Assembly (NCBI RefSeq): GCF_014694455.1
Contig: NZ_JAAUWT010000001.1
Location: forward strand, 186,001 to 250,000
Direction of reading: 5' to 3'
DNA from: Vibrio sp. S9_S30
GTDB lineage: Bacteria; Pseudomonadota; Gammaproteobacteria; Enterobacterales; Vibrionaceae
DNA: 64,000 bases
In this document: positions 1-8,937 of the stretch, in pieces
How positions within the stretch are numbered: position 1 is the stretch's first letter
Layout of the letters: each line of letters starts with the position of its first letter
Program-made: the position numbers and the translations under genes
The notes under the pieces: model-generated
Databases searched by the model: none
Told to the model about the DNA's origin: nothing
Seen by the model: the letters and a program-made list of their open reading frames with translations, nothing else

Positions 1-1478
1 AGTTTGAAGGGGATAGCGCAACGTGGTGGCAGTTTGATTCTCGCGTAAATTGGCTTATCGAAAAAGTGAAAGAGAAGCGCAGTGAGAAGGTGTTGGTGAT
101 TGCGTCTCGCTCGAATACAGCATTGCAATTAGAGCAAGCACTAAGAGAGCGTGAAGGAATTCGGGCTACCGTGTTCCATGAAGGCATGTCAATACTGGAG
201 CGAGATAAAGCGGCGGCGTACTTTGCTCAAGAGGAAGGTGGTGCACAGGTTCTGATCTGTTCGGAAATAGGCTCGGAAGGCCGTAATTTCCAGTTTGCGA
301 GCCAGCTTGTGATGTTTGACTTGCCGTTCAACCCAGATTTGCTGGAGCAGCGTATTGGGCGATTGGATCGTATTGGTCAGCAGCGCGATATCGACATTTA
401 TGTCCCTTACCTAAAAGGCACCTCTCAGGGCATTATTGCGCGCTGGTTTGACGAAGGATTGAATGCGTTCAGTGAAACCTGTCCAACGGGCAGAGCGGTG
501 TACGACCAATATTCTGAGCAATTGATTGAGATGTTGGCGTGCGGAAACACGGAAACGTTAGATGAGGTGATTGAACAATCGCGCCACATGAACCAAGAGC
601 TGAAAGCCAAACTGGAGCAAGGCCGTGACCGATTACTGGAAATCCACTCTAATGGCGGTGAAAAAGCCCAGAAAATTGTTGAGCAAATAGAGTCAACCGA
701 CGGTGACACGAATTTAGTGACGTTTGCATTGAGCCTGTTTGATACCATAGGTCTGAACCAAGACGACAAAGGTGAAAATGCGCTGGTGGTCACCCCCTCC
801 GAGCACATGATGGTGCCAAGCTACCCAGGATTACCGTATGAGGGTGCAACCATTACCTTTGACCGTGATACGGCGCTTTCTCGTGAAGACATGCACTTCA
901 TGAGCTGGGAACACCCAATGATCCAAGGGGGCATCGATTTACTGCTCAGTGAAGGGGTGGGAACCTCTGCGGTATCGCTTCTGAAAAACAAAGCGTTGCC
1001 CGTAGGCACTATATTGCTTGAGCTGGTTTACCTCGTGGATGCGCAAGCACCTAAGCGCAGTGGCTTGTCGCAATTCTTACCGCAAACCCCGATTCGCATG
1101 ATGCTGGATGGCAAAGGCAATGATTTGTCTGAGCAAGTCGAATTTGAAGGGTTCAACCGTCAGCTAAGTCCGGTGAACCGTCATCTTGCCAGCAAGCTAG
1201 TGAGCTCGGTTCAAGGGGATATCCATAAGTTGATCGAAGCAGGTGAAGGGCATATTCAAAGCCATTTGTCGAAAGTGCGGGAATCGGCGTTGAATGACAT
1301 GCAATCTAACCTCAATGGTGAACTGGAACGCTTGCAAGCACTGAAAGCCGTGAACCCAAATATCCGTGATGAAGAGCTGGAAGCGATTGAGCAACAAATC
1401 AAGGAACTGACGGGGTACATCCAACATGCTCAGATTCAGTTGGATTCACTTCGATTGATTGTGGTCAGCCATAATTGA
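1..1478 (+). CDS. rapA: RNA polymerase-associated ATPase RapA (3' part)
   Basis: This is the C-terminal part of RapA (HepA), the SWI2/SNF2-type ATPase that binds RNA polymerase and helps recycle it after transcription. The reading frame is open from base 3, so the gene begins outside the window; about 491 of the roughly 968 residues usual for the family are present. The visible part starts with [14 protein letters not shown] and contains the end of the helicase C-terminal lobe, including the motif VI region [18 protein letters not shown]. The long RapA-specific C-terminal region follows. A GTG at 66 is internal and not the true start. The gene ends in TGA and is followed by a hairpin terminator. 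rluA lies next downstream, as in other gammaproteobacteria. Identification is secure; only the 5' end is missing. Confidence 0.96.
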   Translation, partial: FEGDSATWWQFDSRVNWLIEKVKEKRSEKVLVIASRSNTALQLEQALREREGIRATVFHEGMSILERDKAAAYFAQEEGGAQVLICSEIGSEGRNFQFASQLVMFDLPFNPDLLEQRIGRLDRIGQQRDIDIYVPYLKGTSQGIIARWFDEGLNAFSETCPTGRAVYDQYSEQLIEMLACGNTETLDEVIEQSRHMNQELKAKLEQGRDRLLEIHSNGGEKAQKIVEQIESTDGDTNLVTFALSLFDTIGLNQDDKGENALVVTPSEHMMVPSYPGLPYEGATITFDRDTALSREDMHFMSWEHPMIQGGIDLLLSEGVGTSAVSLLKNKALPVGTILLELVYLVDAQAPKRSGLSQFLPQTPIRMMLDGKGNDLSEQVEFEGFNRQLSPVNRHLASKLVSSVQGDIHKLIEAGEGHIQSHLSKVRESALNDMQSNLNGELERLQALKAVNPNIRDEELEAIEQQIKELTGYIQHAQIQLDSLRLIVVSHN

Positions 1479-1490
1479 TTGAAAAGCAGG

Positions 1491-1525
1491 AGGAGAAATG
1501 GGCGAGGCTCATTTCTCCTTTATTT
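1491..1525 (+). terminator. Rho-independent terminator after rapA
   Basis: A 10-bp stem (AGGAGAAATG with CATTTCTCCT) closes a 9-nt loop and is followed by a T-rich tract. It starts 13 nt after the rapA stop and ends before the rluA start. Confidence 0.7.
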
Positions 1526-1553
1526 ACTCTCTCCGCAAAAGAAAATACGTTTT

Positions 1554-2291
1554 ATGGCGATGCTTGAATACACTCCTCCTACGACTCCTTGGACAGACAT
1601 TACGTACGAAGACGAGGATATCCTGATCGCAAACAAGCCATCGGGATTGTTGTCTGTGCCCGGACGCGCACCTGAGCACGCTGATTGTATGTGGAGCCGT
1701 TTACGCGAGGAGTATGCGGAGCTAGAAGTGGTTCATCGCCTCGATATGTCGACATCGGGGTTGATGTTGTTTGCCAAGCATAAAGACGCGGAACGCGCTT
1801 TAAAAAAGCAATTTCAATACCGTCTTACCCATAAAATTTACTACGCTCGTGTTTGGGGGCACCCAGATATCGATGAAGGGGCGGTGGATTTACCGCTCAT
1901 TTGTGACTGGCCGAATCGACCAAGACAAAAAGTGTGTTATGAACACGGCAAACCTTCTTTAACGCGATATCAGATCGTGAAAAAGGAGGCGCTCACCTCC
2001 ATCGTTCGCTTATTGCCTATCACTGGGCGCTCTCATCAACTTCGCGTTCACATGCAAGCGTTAGGGCATCCGATTGTTGGGGATGAGTTTTATGCCACGC
2101 CAGACGCCATGGCATATTCCACTCGGCTTGAACTTCACTCAACAGAGCTGACGTTTTATCACCCTCGTTCTCAAGAATTAGAGGCGATGTTTGTGTCTTG
2201 TGATTTCTATCCCGAAGCTGAAGCGGAAATTTTGCAAGAATTTCAGCTTGATAAAACCTTACCCGATTACAAATCCCTGCCTAGACCATAA
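1554..2291 (+). CDS. rluA: 23S rRNA/tRNA pseudouridine synthase RluA
   Basis: RluA isomerises uridine to pseudouridine at position 746 of 23S rRNA and position 32 of several tRNAs. The 245-residue product has the family hallmarks. These are the motif VHRLDMSTSGLMLF with the catalytic Asp in HRLD, the conserved stretch LPLICDWPNRPRQKVCYEHG, and the C-terminal ITGRSHQLRVHM. I chose the ATG at 1554 (MAMLEYTPP) because it matches the usual N-terminus and length. An upstream TTG in the same frame would run through the rapA terminator hairpin. The gene following rapA is the expected one. The next gene starts 27 nt after its stop, so the two may be cotranscribed. Confidence 0.95.
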   Translation: MAMLEYTPPTTPWTDITYEDEDILIANKPSGLLSVPGRAPEHADCMWSRLREEYAELEVVHRLDMSTSGLMLFAKHKDAERALKKQFQYRLTHKIYYARVWGHPDIDEGAVDLPLICDWPNRPRQKVCYEHGKPSLTRYQIVKKEALTSIVRLLPITGRSHQLRVHMQALGHPIVGDEFYATPDAMAYSTRLELHSTELTFYHPRSQELEAMFVSCDFYPEAEAEILQEFQLDKTLPDYKSLPRP

Positions 2292-2318
2292 GCTATGCGG
2301 GTGAATAGGAGCCCGTAA

Positions 2319-3272
2319 ATGAACATCGTCTTTTTAGATCGAGATACGATCCCAGCCCATATTTTTGTTCCACGACCTTCTTTTGAGCATCAATGGGAAG
2401 AGTACCCGCTTAGCACGCCAGCCCAATCCGTTGAGCGCATAAAAAATGCAGACATCGTGATTTCAAACAAAGCCATTTTAAATGAAGAAATATTGGCACA
2501 GGCAACTAAACTCAAACTGATCGCGATTGCCGCTACGGGAACCAATAACGTCGATTTGGCGTATTGCGCCGAGAATGGGATTTCTGTCTGTAACATTCAA
2601 GGGTATGCCACCCAATCCGTCCCTGAACATGTGATCGCTATGTTGTTTGCACTCCGACGGAATCTCATGGGATACCATCAAGACATTGCAAATGGGGAGT
2701 GGCAAAAGAAAAAGCAATTCTGTTTCTTTACTCATCCCATCGGTGATGTGGCTGGCTCAACGCTTGCGATCATAGGGTCGGGTGCACTGGGCAAAGCGAC
2801 AGGTGCACTTGGACAAGCCATCGGTATGAAGGTGATCTACTCTGAACGCAAAGGGGAGCATGTTTGTCGCGAGGGCTATGTCTCCTTCGAAGAGGCGCTG
2901 GAAACAGCCGACGTGGTTTCGCTGCATTGCCCATTAACGGAAGCAACCACCAATCTTATCGGTCAATCTGAGCTCAGCACCATGAAGCCTAATGCTATTT
3001 TACTTAACGCTGGACGTGGAGGGCTGGTTGACGAGTTCGCATTAATTCACGCCTTAAAATCCCAGCAAATTGCGGGAGCAGGAATGGATGTGTTTACCCA
3101 AGAACCGGCTGACGAATCCAACCCGTTGATAGCGAATATGCACCTTCCCAACTTGCTGTTAACACCGCATGTCGCGTGGGGAAGCGATAGCGCCATTAAA
3201 CGCCTGTGTGAGATCCTGATAGACAATCTCGAGTCGTATGTGGCGGGTAATTTAGCGAATCGAGTGGCATAA
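2319..3272 (+). CDS. D-2-hydroxyacid dehydrogenase (NAD-dependent)
   Basis: A 317-residue member of the D-isomer-specific 2-hydroxyacid dehydrogenase family, which interconverts 2-oxoacids and D-2-hydroxyacids with NAD(P). The Rossmann nucleotide-binding motif GSGALG is at residues 153-158. The catalytic triad appears as Arg233 (NAGRGG), Glu262 (QEPAD) and His284 (TPHVAWG). The protein resembles glycerate/hydroxypyruvate reductase-like members, but substrate cannot be read from sequence. A good AGGAG ribosome site precedes the ATG. It sits 27 nt after rluA, probably as the last gene of a short transcript, and is followed by a clear hairpin terminator. Confidence 0.88.
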   Translation: MNIVFLDRDTIPAHIFVPRPSFEHQWEEYPLSTPAQSVERIKNADIVISNKAILNEEILAQATKLKLIAIAATGTNNVDLAYCAENGISVCNIQGYATQSVPEHVIAMLFALRRNLMGYHQDIANGEWQKKKQFCFFTHPIGDVAGSTLAIIGSGALGKATGALGQAIGMKVIYSERKGEHVCREGYVSFEEALETADVVSLHCPLTEATTNLIGQSELSTMKPNAILLNAGRGGLVDEFALIHALKSQQIAGAGMDVFTQEPADESNPLIANMHLPNLLLTPHVAWGSDSAIKRLCEILIDNLESYVAGNLANRVA

Positions 3273-3274
3273 GA

Positions 3275-3300
3275 AAAGCACGCCGAAACGTGCTTTCATT
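3275..3300 (+). terminator. Terminator after the hydroxyacid dehydrogenase
   Basis: A perfect 8-bp stem AAAGCACG / CGTGCTTT with a 6-nt loop, beginning 3 nt after the stop codon. Flanking A and T bases on both sides could let it act bidirectionally. Confidence 0.65.
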
Positions 3301-3345
3301 TGTTAAACTTCTGCTTTTTAACCATGAATATTTTTAACTTATTAA

Positions 3346-3420
3346 TGCTTTAACTATCGATGCTTTAACTATCGATTTCTCAGCCATCGATTTTTCAGCC
3401 ATCGATGTCTTACTTGTCGA
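3346..3420. repeat. Five-copy imperfect 15-bp tandem repeat
   Basis: Five contiguous 15-bp units all end in TCGA. Units 1 and 2 are identical (TGCTTTAACTATCGA), units 3 and 4 differ at one base (TTTCTCAGCCATCGA), and unit 5 is more diverged. The array lies between two convergent genes and stops 4 bp before the end of the UspA-like gene. I see no coding role. Confidence 0.85.
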
Positions 3421-3424
3421 CGCA

Positions 3425-3865
3425 TTAACTCTGAGGTTTGACCACGAGTACGCTAATTTTGGCGCTCTGTACTACTTTGTCTGCAACGGAGCCCAGTACG
3501 GCTTTGTTGAGTTTTGAACGCTTGTGGCTTGGCATGATGATCAAATCTGCGTTTAACGAATCCGCGTATTTCAAAATGGCGGCGTAAGGCTTGCCTTCCG
3601 TTACATGGGCCTCGTTATTGATGTTGGCGCTGGTTAAGCTGTTATCCGCCACATCTTGCAATTGTGCTTTGACGTCTTTCTTCATTTGGCTCGCGGCATC
3701 TTTAGGGAAGTAAGTGGCCACCATTGAGTTGTGAATCCCCGGAAGTACTGTCAGCAAATGCACTTTGGCTTGCGAATGCTTCGCATGCCATACCGCGAGC
3801 TCTATTGCTTTATCAGCAAAGCCTTCGTCATTCAGGTCGACGGGAACCAAAATATTTTTATACAT
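3425..3865 (-). CDS. UspA-family universal stress protein linked to TRAP transporter
   Basis: A 146-residue single-domain universal stress protein with the typical start MYKNILVPVDL and end ISVLVVKPQS. It is the last gene of the minus-strand TRAP operon, 74 nt after the fused permease. UspA-like proteins encoded with TRAP transporters are known; TeaD of Halomonas modulates the ectoine TRAP system TeaABC, so a regulatory or accessory role is likely by inference. The ATP-binding loop usually reads G-x2-G-x9-G-S. Here the region is PSHKRSKLNKAVLGS, so the first two glycines are replaced by Pro and Lys and only the last GS remains. Nucleotide binding may therefore be altered or lost. Confidence 0.88.
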   Translation of the reverse strand: MYKNILVPVDLNDEGFADKAIELAVWHAKHSQAKVHLLTVLPGIHNSMVATYFPKDAASQMKKDVKAQLQDVADNSLTSANINNEAHVTEGKPYAAILKYADSLNADLIIMPSHKRSKLNKAVLGSVADKVVQSAKISVLVVKPQS

Positions 3866-3939
3866 AGCTTATCTCTGGTAAGACAGCGTTGAATTCAACG
3901 CTGTCGATTTTAGAAGTAGATAACCTGAGCTCAGGTCAA

Positions 3940-6519
3940 TTAAGCTGGAATGGCGTCCTTGTTCGCACGACGCCTTTGATTCCAAGCCATAGCAAATAAG
4001 ATCATCAGAGCGGGAACAAATACCCATTCTTTCATTGGTCTGTCTGCTTCCAAGACCACAGACTTGATCTCCCAATCGAAATCGACACCAGATGCTTCTG
4101 CTGGGCTGCCAAACTCAACCATGTCAACGATCATACGACCTTCCATTTCACTGAGCGTTAACCCCATTGATGCAACACGTTCTTCGCCTGTTATGGCAGA
4201 ATCGTCAAATGGTAAGCGAACGGTTTTTTCGCTGTAATCACCATCAATGTTTTCACCGCCAACACGCAGTTCTAACGTTTGACCGACGTTTAGACCTTCT
4301 GCTACTTGAGCGATCTCGTGACCTTCATAGTAGTCTTTTGCTGGGTAGAGCATGTCCCACCAGAATCCAGGACGGAAGAATGAGAAAGTCAGTACAAGTA
4401 GAAGCACCGTTTCCCACCATTTGTTTCTCGTAAACCACCAACCTTGTGTCGCAGCAGAGAAAATCAACATTGCAATGATAGAGGAGATAACGGTTAAAAA
4501 TAGGTGCCACCAAGATTCAATGCCCATCATCAGTAACTGAGTGTTAAAGATGAACATGAATGGCAATATGGCGGTTCGAATATCGTAAGTGAAACCTTGA
4601 ATACCCGTTTTAATTGGGTCGGATTTCGCAATCGCCGCAGCGGCAAAGGCGGCAAGACCGACGGGAGGGGTATCGTCTGCAAGTATGCCGAAGTAGAACA
4701 CAAACAGGTGAACCGCAATCAATGGAATGATCAGCCCGTGAGCGGCACCTAAGGTAACAATAACGGGTGCCATGAGTGTGGATACAACGATGTAGTTCGC
4801 CGTGGTTGGCAAGCCCATACCAAGAATCAAACTGATGATGGCGGTAAATAGCAACATCAAGATGATGCTGCCACCAGAGATGAATTCCACAAAGTCGGTC
4901 ATTACTAAGCCGATACCGGTTAGTGTTACCACACCCACAACCGTACCAGCGGCAGCTGTCGCCACACCAATACCGATCATGTTGCGCGCACCAGAAACCA
5001 GCGCTTCAACTAAGTCTACAAACCCTTCTTTAACCTGCTCATTAATGTTGCCGGATTGAGACAAGATAGCCATGAGCGGGCGCTGAGTAATCAAGATGAA
5101 AATCATGAATACGGTTGCCCAAAATGCAGAAAGACCGGGAGAGAAACGTTCAACGGTTAAACACCAAACCAGAACGACAATCGGCAGTAAGAAGTGCAAT
5201 CCAGATTTAATGGTCGGACCCGGCTCAGGAACTTCGGTTAATTCTGCATCGATAGAAATAGCGCCTTCTTCAGAATGCTTCGCTGAAATACGAATTAACG
5301 CTAAATATGCCATAAGTAGAGCAACCGTTACGATCGGTGTTGCTGCCTCGCCAAAGGCATCTTTTGTCCAACCTATCCCGTAGTAGACCAATGCACTGAT
5401 CACACACAAACCTAGAATGGTGCCGGTAAAGGATAGCAAACTCTGTACAAGTGTTGGTACGCGGCGGCGAGGAAGCCCCGTCATGCCCGCTTTACATGCT
5501 TCTAGGTGAACGATGTAAATCAAAGCGATATAAGAAATCAGTGCAGGCAGCAGCGCGGCCTTAATAACTTCAACGTAGGAAATGCCGACATACTCCACCA
5601 TTAAGAATGCGGCAGCCCCCATAATTGGTGGCGTAAGTTGACCATTGGTCGATGCCGCTACTTCTACGGCACCCGCTTTCGTGCCTGGGAAGCCAACACG
5701 TTTCATCAGCGGAATGGTGAACGTCCCTGTTGTGACCACGTTGGCAATCGAAGAACCAGACACGAGACCAGATAATCCAGAGGCAACAACGGCGGCTTTC
5801 GCTGGCCCCCCACGCATATGACCCAGCAACGAAAATGCGACTTTGATGAAGTACGCACCAGCACCAGCGCGTTCAAGCATGGCACCAAACAGCACAAACA
5901 AAAAGACGAAAGAGGTTGATACCCCAAGGGCAACACCAAATACCCCTTCTGTTGTCAGCCATAAATGCGACATTGCTTTATTTAAGCTTGCCCCCTTATG
6001 TGCAATGACATCGGGCATATAGGGACCCGCAAACGTGTAAGTAAGGAAGACGGCAGCAACCACCATTAGAGGAGGACCCAGTGCGCGGCGAGTGGCTTCT
6101 AATAGCAGCACCATACCTGTGACGGCAGCAACGATATCAAATGTGGTTGGCGCGCCAGAACGGCCTGCGAGCTCAGTGTAGAAGAGATAAATATAAGCCG
6201 CGGCAAAACTGCCCGCTAACGCCATTACCCAATCCACCAATGGAATATGATCGCGAGGCGATGTTTTTAGAGCAGGGTAGGCCGTAAAGGCTAAAAATAC
6301 GGCAAACGTTAAATGGATCGCTCGGGCTTCTGTGTCATTCAGAACGCCAACATTGAAAATAAATGGTAAGGGTGATGCGTACCACAGTTGGAAAAGAGAC
6401 CAACAAAGAGGGGCAAACCATAAAATCCGACCCGGAATCCCAGCAGGGTTTCGCGATCCAGTATCGGCTTGTGCCACCATATCTTGCACATCTTGAGACG
6501 GTGTTGTTGTCTGCGTCAT
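3940..6519 (-). CDS. TRAP transporter fused permease (small plus large subunit), DUF3394 tail
   Basis: An 859-residue inner-membrane protein in which the small (DctQ-like) and large (DctM-like) TRAP subunits are fused, the arrangement usual for TAXI-type systems. TRAP systems use ion gradients with a periplasmic receptor to import carboxylates or amino acids. Many hydrophobic helices and conserved DctM stretches are visible, such as GLVSGSSIANVVTTGTF and GMGLPTTANYIVVS. After the last transporter helices (residues about 700-859) there is a periplasmic-looking domain with the PDZ-like phrase GSPAEASGV, then a final helix and basic tail. This matches the DUF3394 extension of this family. It starts at an ATG after an AAGGA site, 256 nt downstream of the receptor gene. 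Substrate unknown. Confidence 0.92.
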   Translation of the reverse strand: MTQTTTPSQDVQDMVAQADTGSRNPAGIPGRILWFAPLCWSLFQLWYASPLPFIFNVGVLNDTEARAIHLTFAVFLAFTAYPALKTSPRDHIPLVDWVMALAGSFAAAYIYLFYTELAGRSGAPTTFDIVAAVTGMVLLLEATRRALGPPLMVVAAVFLTYTFAGPYMPDVIAHKGASLNKAMSHLWLTTEGVFGVALGVSTSFVFLFVLFGAMLERAGAGAYFIKVAFSLLGHMRGGPAKAAVVASGLSGLVSGSSIANVVTTGTFTIPLMKRVGFPGTKAGAVEVAASTNGQLTPPIMGAAAFLMVEYVGISYVEVIKAALLPALISYIALIYIVHLEACKAGMTGLPRRRVPTLVQSLLSFTGTILGLCVISALVYYGIGWTKDAFGEAATPIVTVALLMAYLALIRISAKHSEEGAISIDAELTEVPEPGPTIKSGLHFLLPIVVLVWCLTVERFSPGLSAFWATVFMIFILITQRPLMAILSQSGNINEQVKEGFVDLVEALVSGARNMIGIGVATAAAGTVVGVVTLTGIGLVMTDFVEFISGGSIILMLLFTAIISLILGMGLPTTANYIVVSTLMAPVIVTLGAAHGLIIPLIAVHLFVFYFGILADDTPPVGLAAFAAAAIAKSDPIKTGIQGFTYDIRTAILPFMFIFNTQLLMMGIESWWHLFLTVISSIIAMLIFSAATQGWWFTRNKWWETVLLLVLTFSFFRPGFWWDMLYPAKDYYEGHEIAQVAEGLNVGQTLELRVGGENIDGDYSEKTVRLPFDDSAITGEERVASMGLTLSEMEGRMIVDMVEFGSPAEASGVDFDWEIKSVVLEADRPMKEWVFVPALMILFAMAWNQRRRANKDAIPA

Positions 6520-6728
6520 GTACGTTATCCTTATTATATTCTGGTGTTATATGCTGCAAGTCCAGCAGCAGGTCGTTCAATTAATGTAACGAAGGGTGTT
6601 AATAAATTGTTAACAAGTTTTATCAGTCTAGCTATTGAGACTGATGAAAACAATGACTTGTATGTTGAAACAGTATGTCTGTCAAATTGAAGTGGTATAG
6701 CAGGAGCAACGATTGTTTGATATACCAA

Positions 6729-6755
6729 TAAAGGAGGCGTAAGTGCCTCCTTATT
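6729..6755 (-). terminator. Intercistronic hairpin between TRAP receptor and permease
   Basis: Perfect 8-bp stem AAGGAGGC / GCCTCCTT with a 6-nt loop, just downstream of the receptor stop on the minus strand and followed by a weak T-containing tract. Such partial terminators commonly let a binding protein be made in excess over its permease; that role is inferred. Confidence 0.55.
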
Positions 6756-6775
6756 TATCTGAAGTTTCTACTTAT

Positions 6776-7756
6776 TTATTTTAGCAAGCCCACTTCTCTG
6801 TAGTACTTCTCAGCACCTGGGTGAAGAGGGATAGAAAGCCCTGCTTTTACCATGTCTTCTTTCTTCAGGCTGGCAAATGCGGGATGCAAACGTTGAAACG
6901 CATTGAAGTTTTCGAATACGGCTTTGGCAACATTGTAGGCGACGTCATCAGACACGTCTGATGTTGTGACCATTGTTGCCGCAACACCAAAGCTCTTCAC
7001 GTCAGAGTCTGTACCACGGTACATGCCAGCAGGGACATTGCTGTAAGCGTAGTATGGGTTGTTCGCAACGATTTCATCGATGTTTTTACCTGTTGCGGAA
7101 ACCAGTTTGGCATCACAAGACGTTGTAGCCTCTTTGATTGAACCATTTGGGTGACCAACCATGTAGATGAAGGCATCAATCTTGTTATCACAAAGTGCTT
7201 GAGAACGCTCAGAACCTTTAAGTTCTGATGCTAGCTTGAAGCTATCGTTCGTCCAACCGAACGCGTCCATAACGACACCCATTGTGGCACGGTCACCAGA
7301 ACCAGGGTTGCCGATATTGACGCGCTTGCCTTTAAGGTCTGCAACGTTGTCGATACCAGCATCTGCACGAGCAATAATATTGAATGGTTCTGTGTGCAAA
7401 GAGAACATGGCACGCAGTTTTTTGTACGGACCTTGTTCAGAGAACTTGCTTGTCCCGTTGTAACCATGGAATTGCCAATCGGATTGAACGATACCAAAGT
7501 CCAATTCACCAGCTCGGATGGTATTAACGTTGTAAATAGAACCACCAGTGGATTCAACTGAGCAACGAATATTATGTTCTTTGCGCCCCTTGTTCACAAG
7601 CTTACAAATTGCGCCACCCGTTGGGTAATAAACGCCAGTTACAGAGCCTGTGCCAATGGTGATGAATTCTTGAGCATGAACAGAACCAGCACCAGCACCA
7701 GCACCAGCTACCGCTGCTGCCATCACACTGATTTTTACAAGGTGTTTAAATGCCAT
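6776..7756 (-). CDS. TAXI-family TRAP transporter solute receptor
   Basis: A 326-residue periplasmic substrate-binding protein of the TAXI (TRAP-associated extracytoplasmic immunogenic) type. The phrase ITIGTGSVTGVYYPTGGAICKLVNKG near the N-terminus is diagnostic. I chose the ATG at 7756 (MAFKHLVK) because it gives a proper signal peptide and has an AAGGAAGGG site just upstream; an in-frame ATG at 7822 would add 22 residues with no signal character. The signal peptide contains an Ala-Gly run encoded by four perfect copies of a hexamer. The gene leads a minus-strand operon with the fused permease and a UspA-like protein. Related receptors bind glutamate/glutamine or other small acids, but the ligand here is not predictable. 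Confidence 0.92.
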   Translation of the reverse strand: MAFKHLVKISVMAAAVAGAGAGAGSVHAQEFITIGTGSVTGVYYPTGGAICKLVNKGRKEHNIRCSVESTGGSIYNVNTIRAGELDFGIVQSDWQFHGYNGTSKFSEQGPYKKLRAMFSLHTEPFNIIARADAGIDNVADLKGKRVNIGNPGSGDRATMGVVMDAFGWTNDSFKLASELKGSERSQALCDNKIDAFIYMVGHPNGSIKEATTSCDAKLVSATGKNIDEIVANNPYYAYSNVPAGMYRGTDSDVKSFGVAATMVTTSDVSDDVAYNVAKAVFENFNAFQRLHPAFASLKKEDMVKAGLSIPLHPGAEKYYREVGLLK

Positions 7757-8072
7757 GAATTTCCCTTCCTTATTTTCATTATTCGCCACGAATGTGGAAT
7801 AGTTTCCTATTGGAAACGGCATCTTTTTCAGTCCATTAGATGAAAAAGTGGCTGAATAATAGCAAAAAATTGGTTGGAAATTACAAGAATGTTAATTTCT
7901 ATAGAGGATAAGTCTAGGGGATGAAAGGAATAAGGGAAACACCTAGCCCAATAAAATGTTTATTTTTCATGAGGTTAGGTGTTTTTACTGATTTTCTCGT
8001 AGATTGCTTTAAATGTGACTCATATCAAAATATTAGTGAAATAATCTATTTGTTAGTTGCATGAGCGTTAAT
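7757..8072. other. Intergenic region upstream of the TRAP operon
   Basis: No gene is seen. It should hold the TRAP operon promoter. A perfect 6-bp inverted repeat GTTTCC-tatt-GGAAAC at 7802-7817 lies 46 nt upstream of the receptor start and is a candidate operator. The argR terminator lies in the distal part. Confidence 0.45.
7937..7984 (-). terminator. Possible argR terminator
   Basis: A 9-bp stem AAACACCTA / TAGGTGTTT with a long loop of about 30 nt, downstream of the argR stop on the minus strand. The long loop makes it a moderate candidate. Confidence 0.4.
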
Positions 8073-8543
8073 TTAGCCATGGTAATCAAATAAATCACAA
8101 ACTGAGTCATACAGTTCCTTGGTTGGAACTGGGAGAGTCGGTGTAATAAAGATAGTGTCATCCCCCGCGACAACACCTAAGATCCCTTCGGATTTACCTA
8201 AGGAATCCAACAGCCTAGCAATAAGCTGTGCAGCTCCCGGTCCTGTATGGATCACGACCAGTGCATTGTTGTGGTCTATGTCTAAGACTAATTCTCGTAG
8301 AGAGCTGGATACGGTCGGTACCCCAAGTTCCGCAGGAAGACAGTACACCATCTCCATTTTTGCGTTTCTTGTACGAACCGCCCCAAACTTGGTGAGCATC
8401 CGAGACACTTTGGACTGGTTTATGTTTTCAAAACCTTCCGCTCTCAGAGCATCGACGATCTCCCCTTGTGAACCAAAGCGTTCTTCTTTTAATAGCGCTT
8501 TAAAAGCACGTACAAGGTTGTCTTGTTTTTCTGTATTTCGCAT
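8073..8543 (-). CDS. argR: Arginine repressor ArgR
   Basis: ArgR is the hexameric arginine-responsive repressor of arginine biosynthesis genes. The 156-residue product has the N-terminal winged helix with the recognition segment [20 protein letters not shown]. The C-terminal oligomerisation/arginine-binding domain contains [13 protein letters not shown] and [10 protein letters not shown] placed the start at the ATG at 8543 ([21 protein letters not shown]), which gives the standard length; the frame extends upstream to 8639 without family similarity. It is divergent from mdh, the standard Vibrio/enterobacterial arrangement. Confidence 0.95.
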   Translation of the reverse strand: MRNTEKQDNLVRAFKALLKEERFGSQGEIVDALRAEGFENINQSKVSRMLTKFGAVRTRNAKMEMVYCLPAELGVPTVSSSLRELVLDIDHNNALVVIHTGPGAAQLIARLLDSLGKSEGILGVVAGDDTIFITPTLPVPTKELYDSVCDLFDYHG

Positions 8544-8937
8544 GATTCTCAATTTCATATAGTTCAAACTATTTTTGCTATTTTTGCATAGATAACACAC
8601 CTTCACCAATCTCTGCCCAATTTCTGCTACTAAAGTCACTTCTACTCATTCCTTACTCTTCGATGAAAAGTTCAATATTTCGATGCGTTGAGATGAGATT
8701 CATTCCACAAATATGCTGATCAAACTTGTTGTATGCTTTGGGTTTTAAGAGCATGCTTTTGCTTCGTTTTGTAGCACGGAAAAGTCGATTTGCGCGAAGT
8801 CGCAAAGATGTCGTTAATTAATTGTAATAAGAACGTAGTTACTATAGTTTCTTATCTACAATTTAGGTGAAAAAACGACTTACAAACGTTTCATACCTTA
8901 ACGTGATGTATTGCTAAATTACCCAAGGAGAATAACC
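8544..8937. other. argR-mdh divergent intergenic region
   Basis: About 390 bp without a gene, expected to hold the divergent argR and mdh promoters. I looked for TGAAT-N4-ATTCA style ARG boxes near argR and found only weak matches. An AAGGAG site precedes mdh. Confidence 0.4.

Noticed and set aside
8544..8640. ARG boxes or a longer ArgR start
   Set aside because: TGAAT/ATTCA-like halves are poor, and the upstream codons show no similarity to ArgR.
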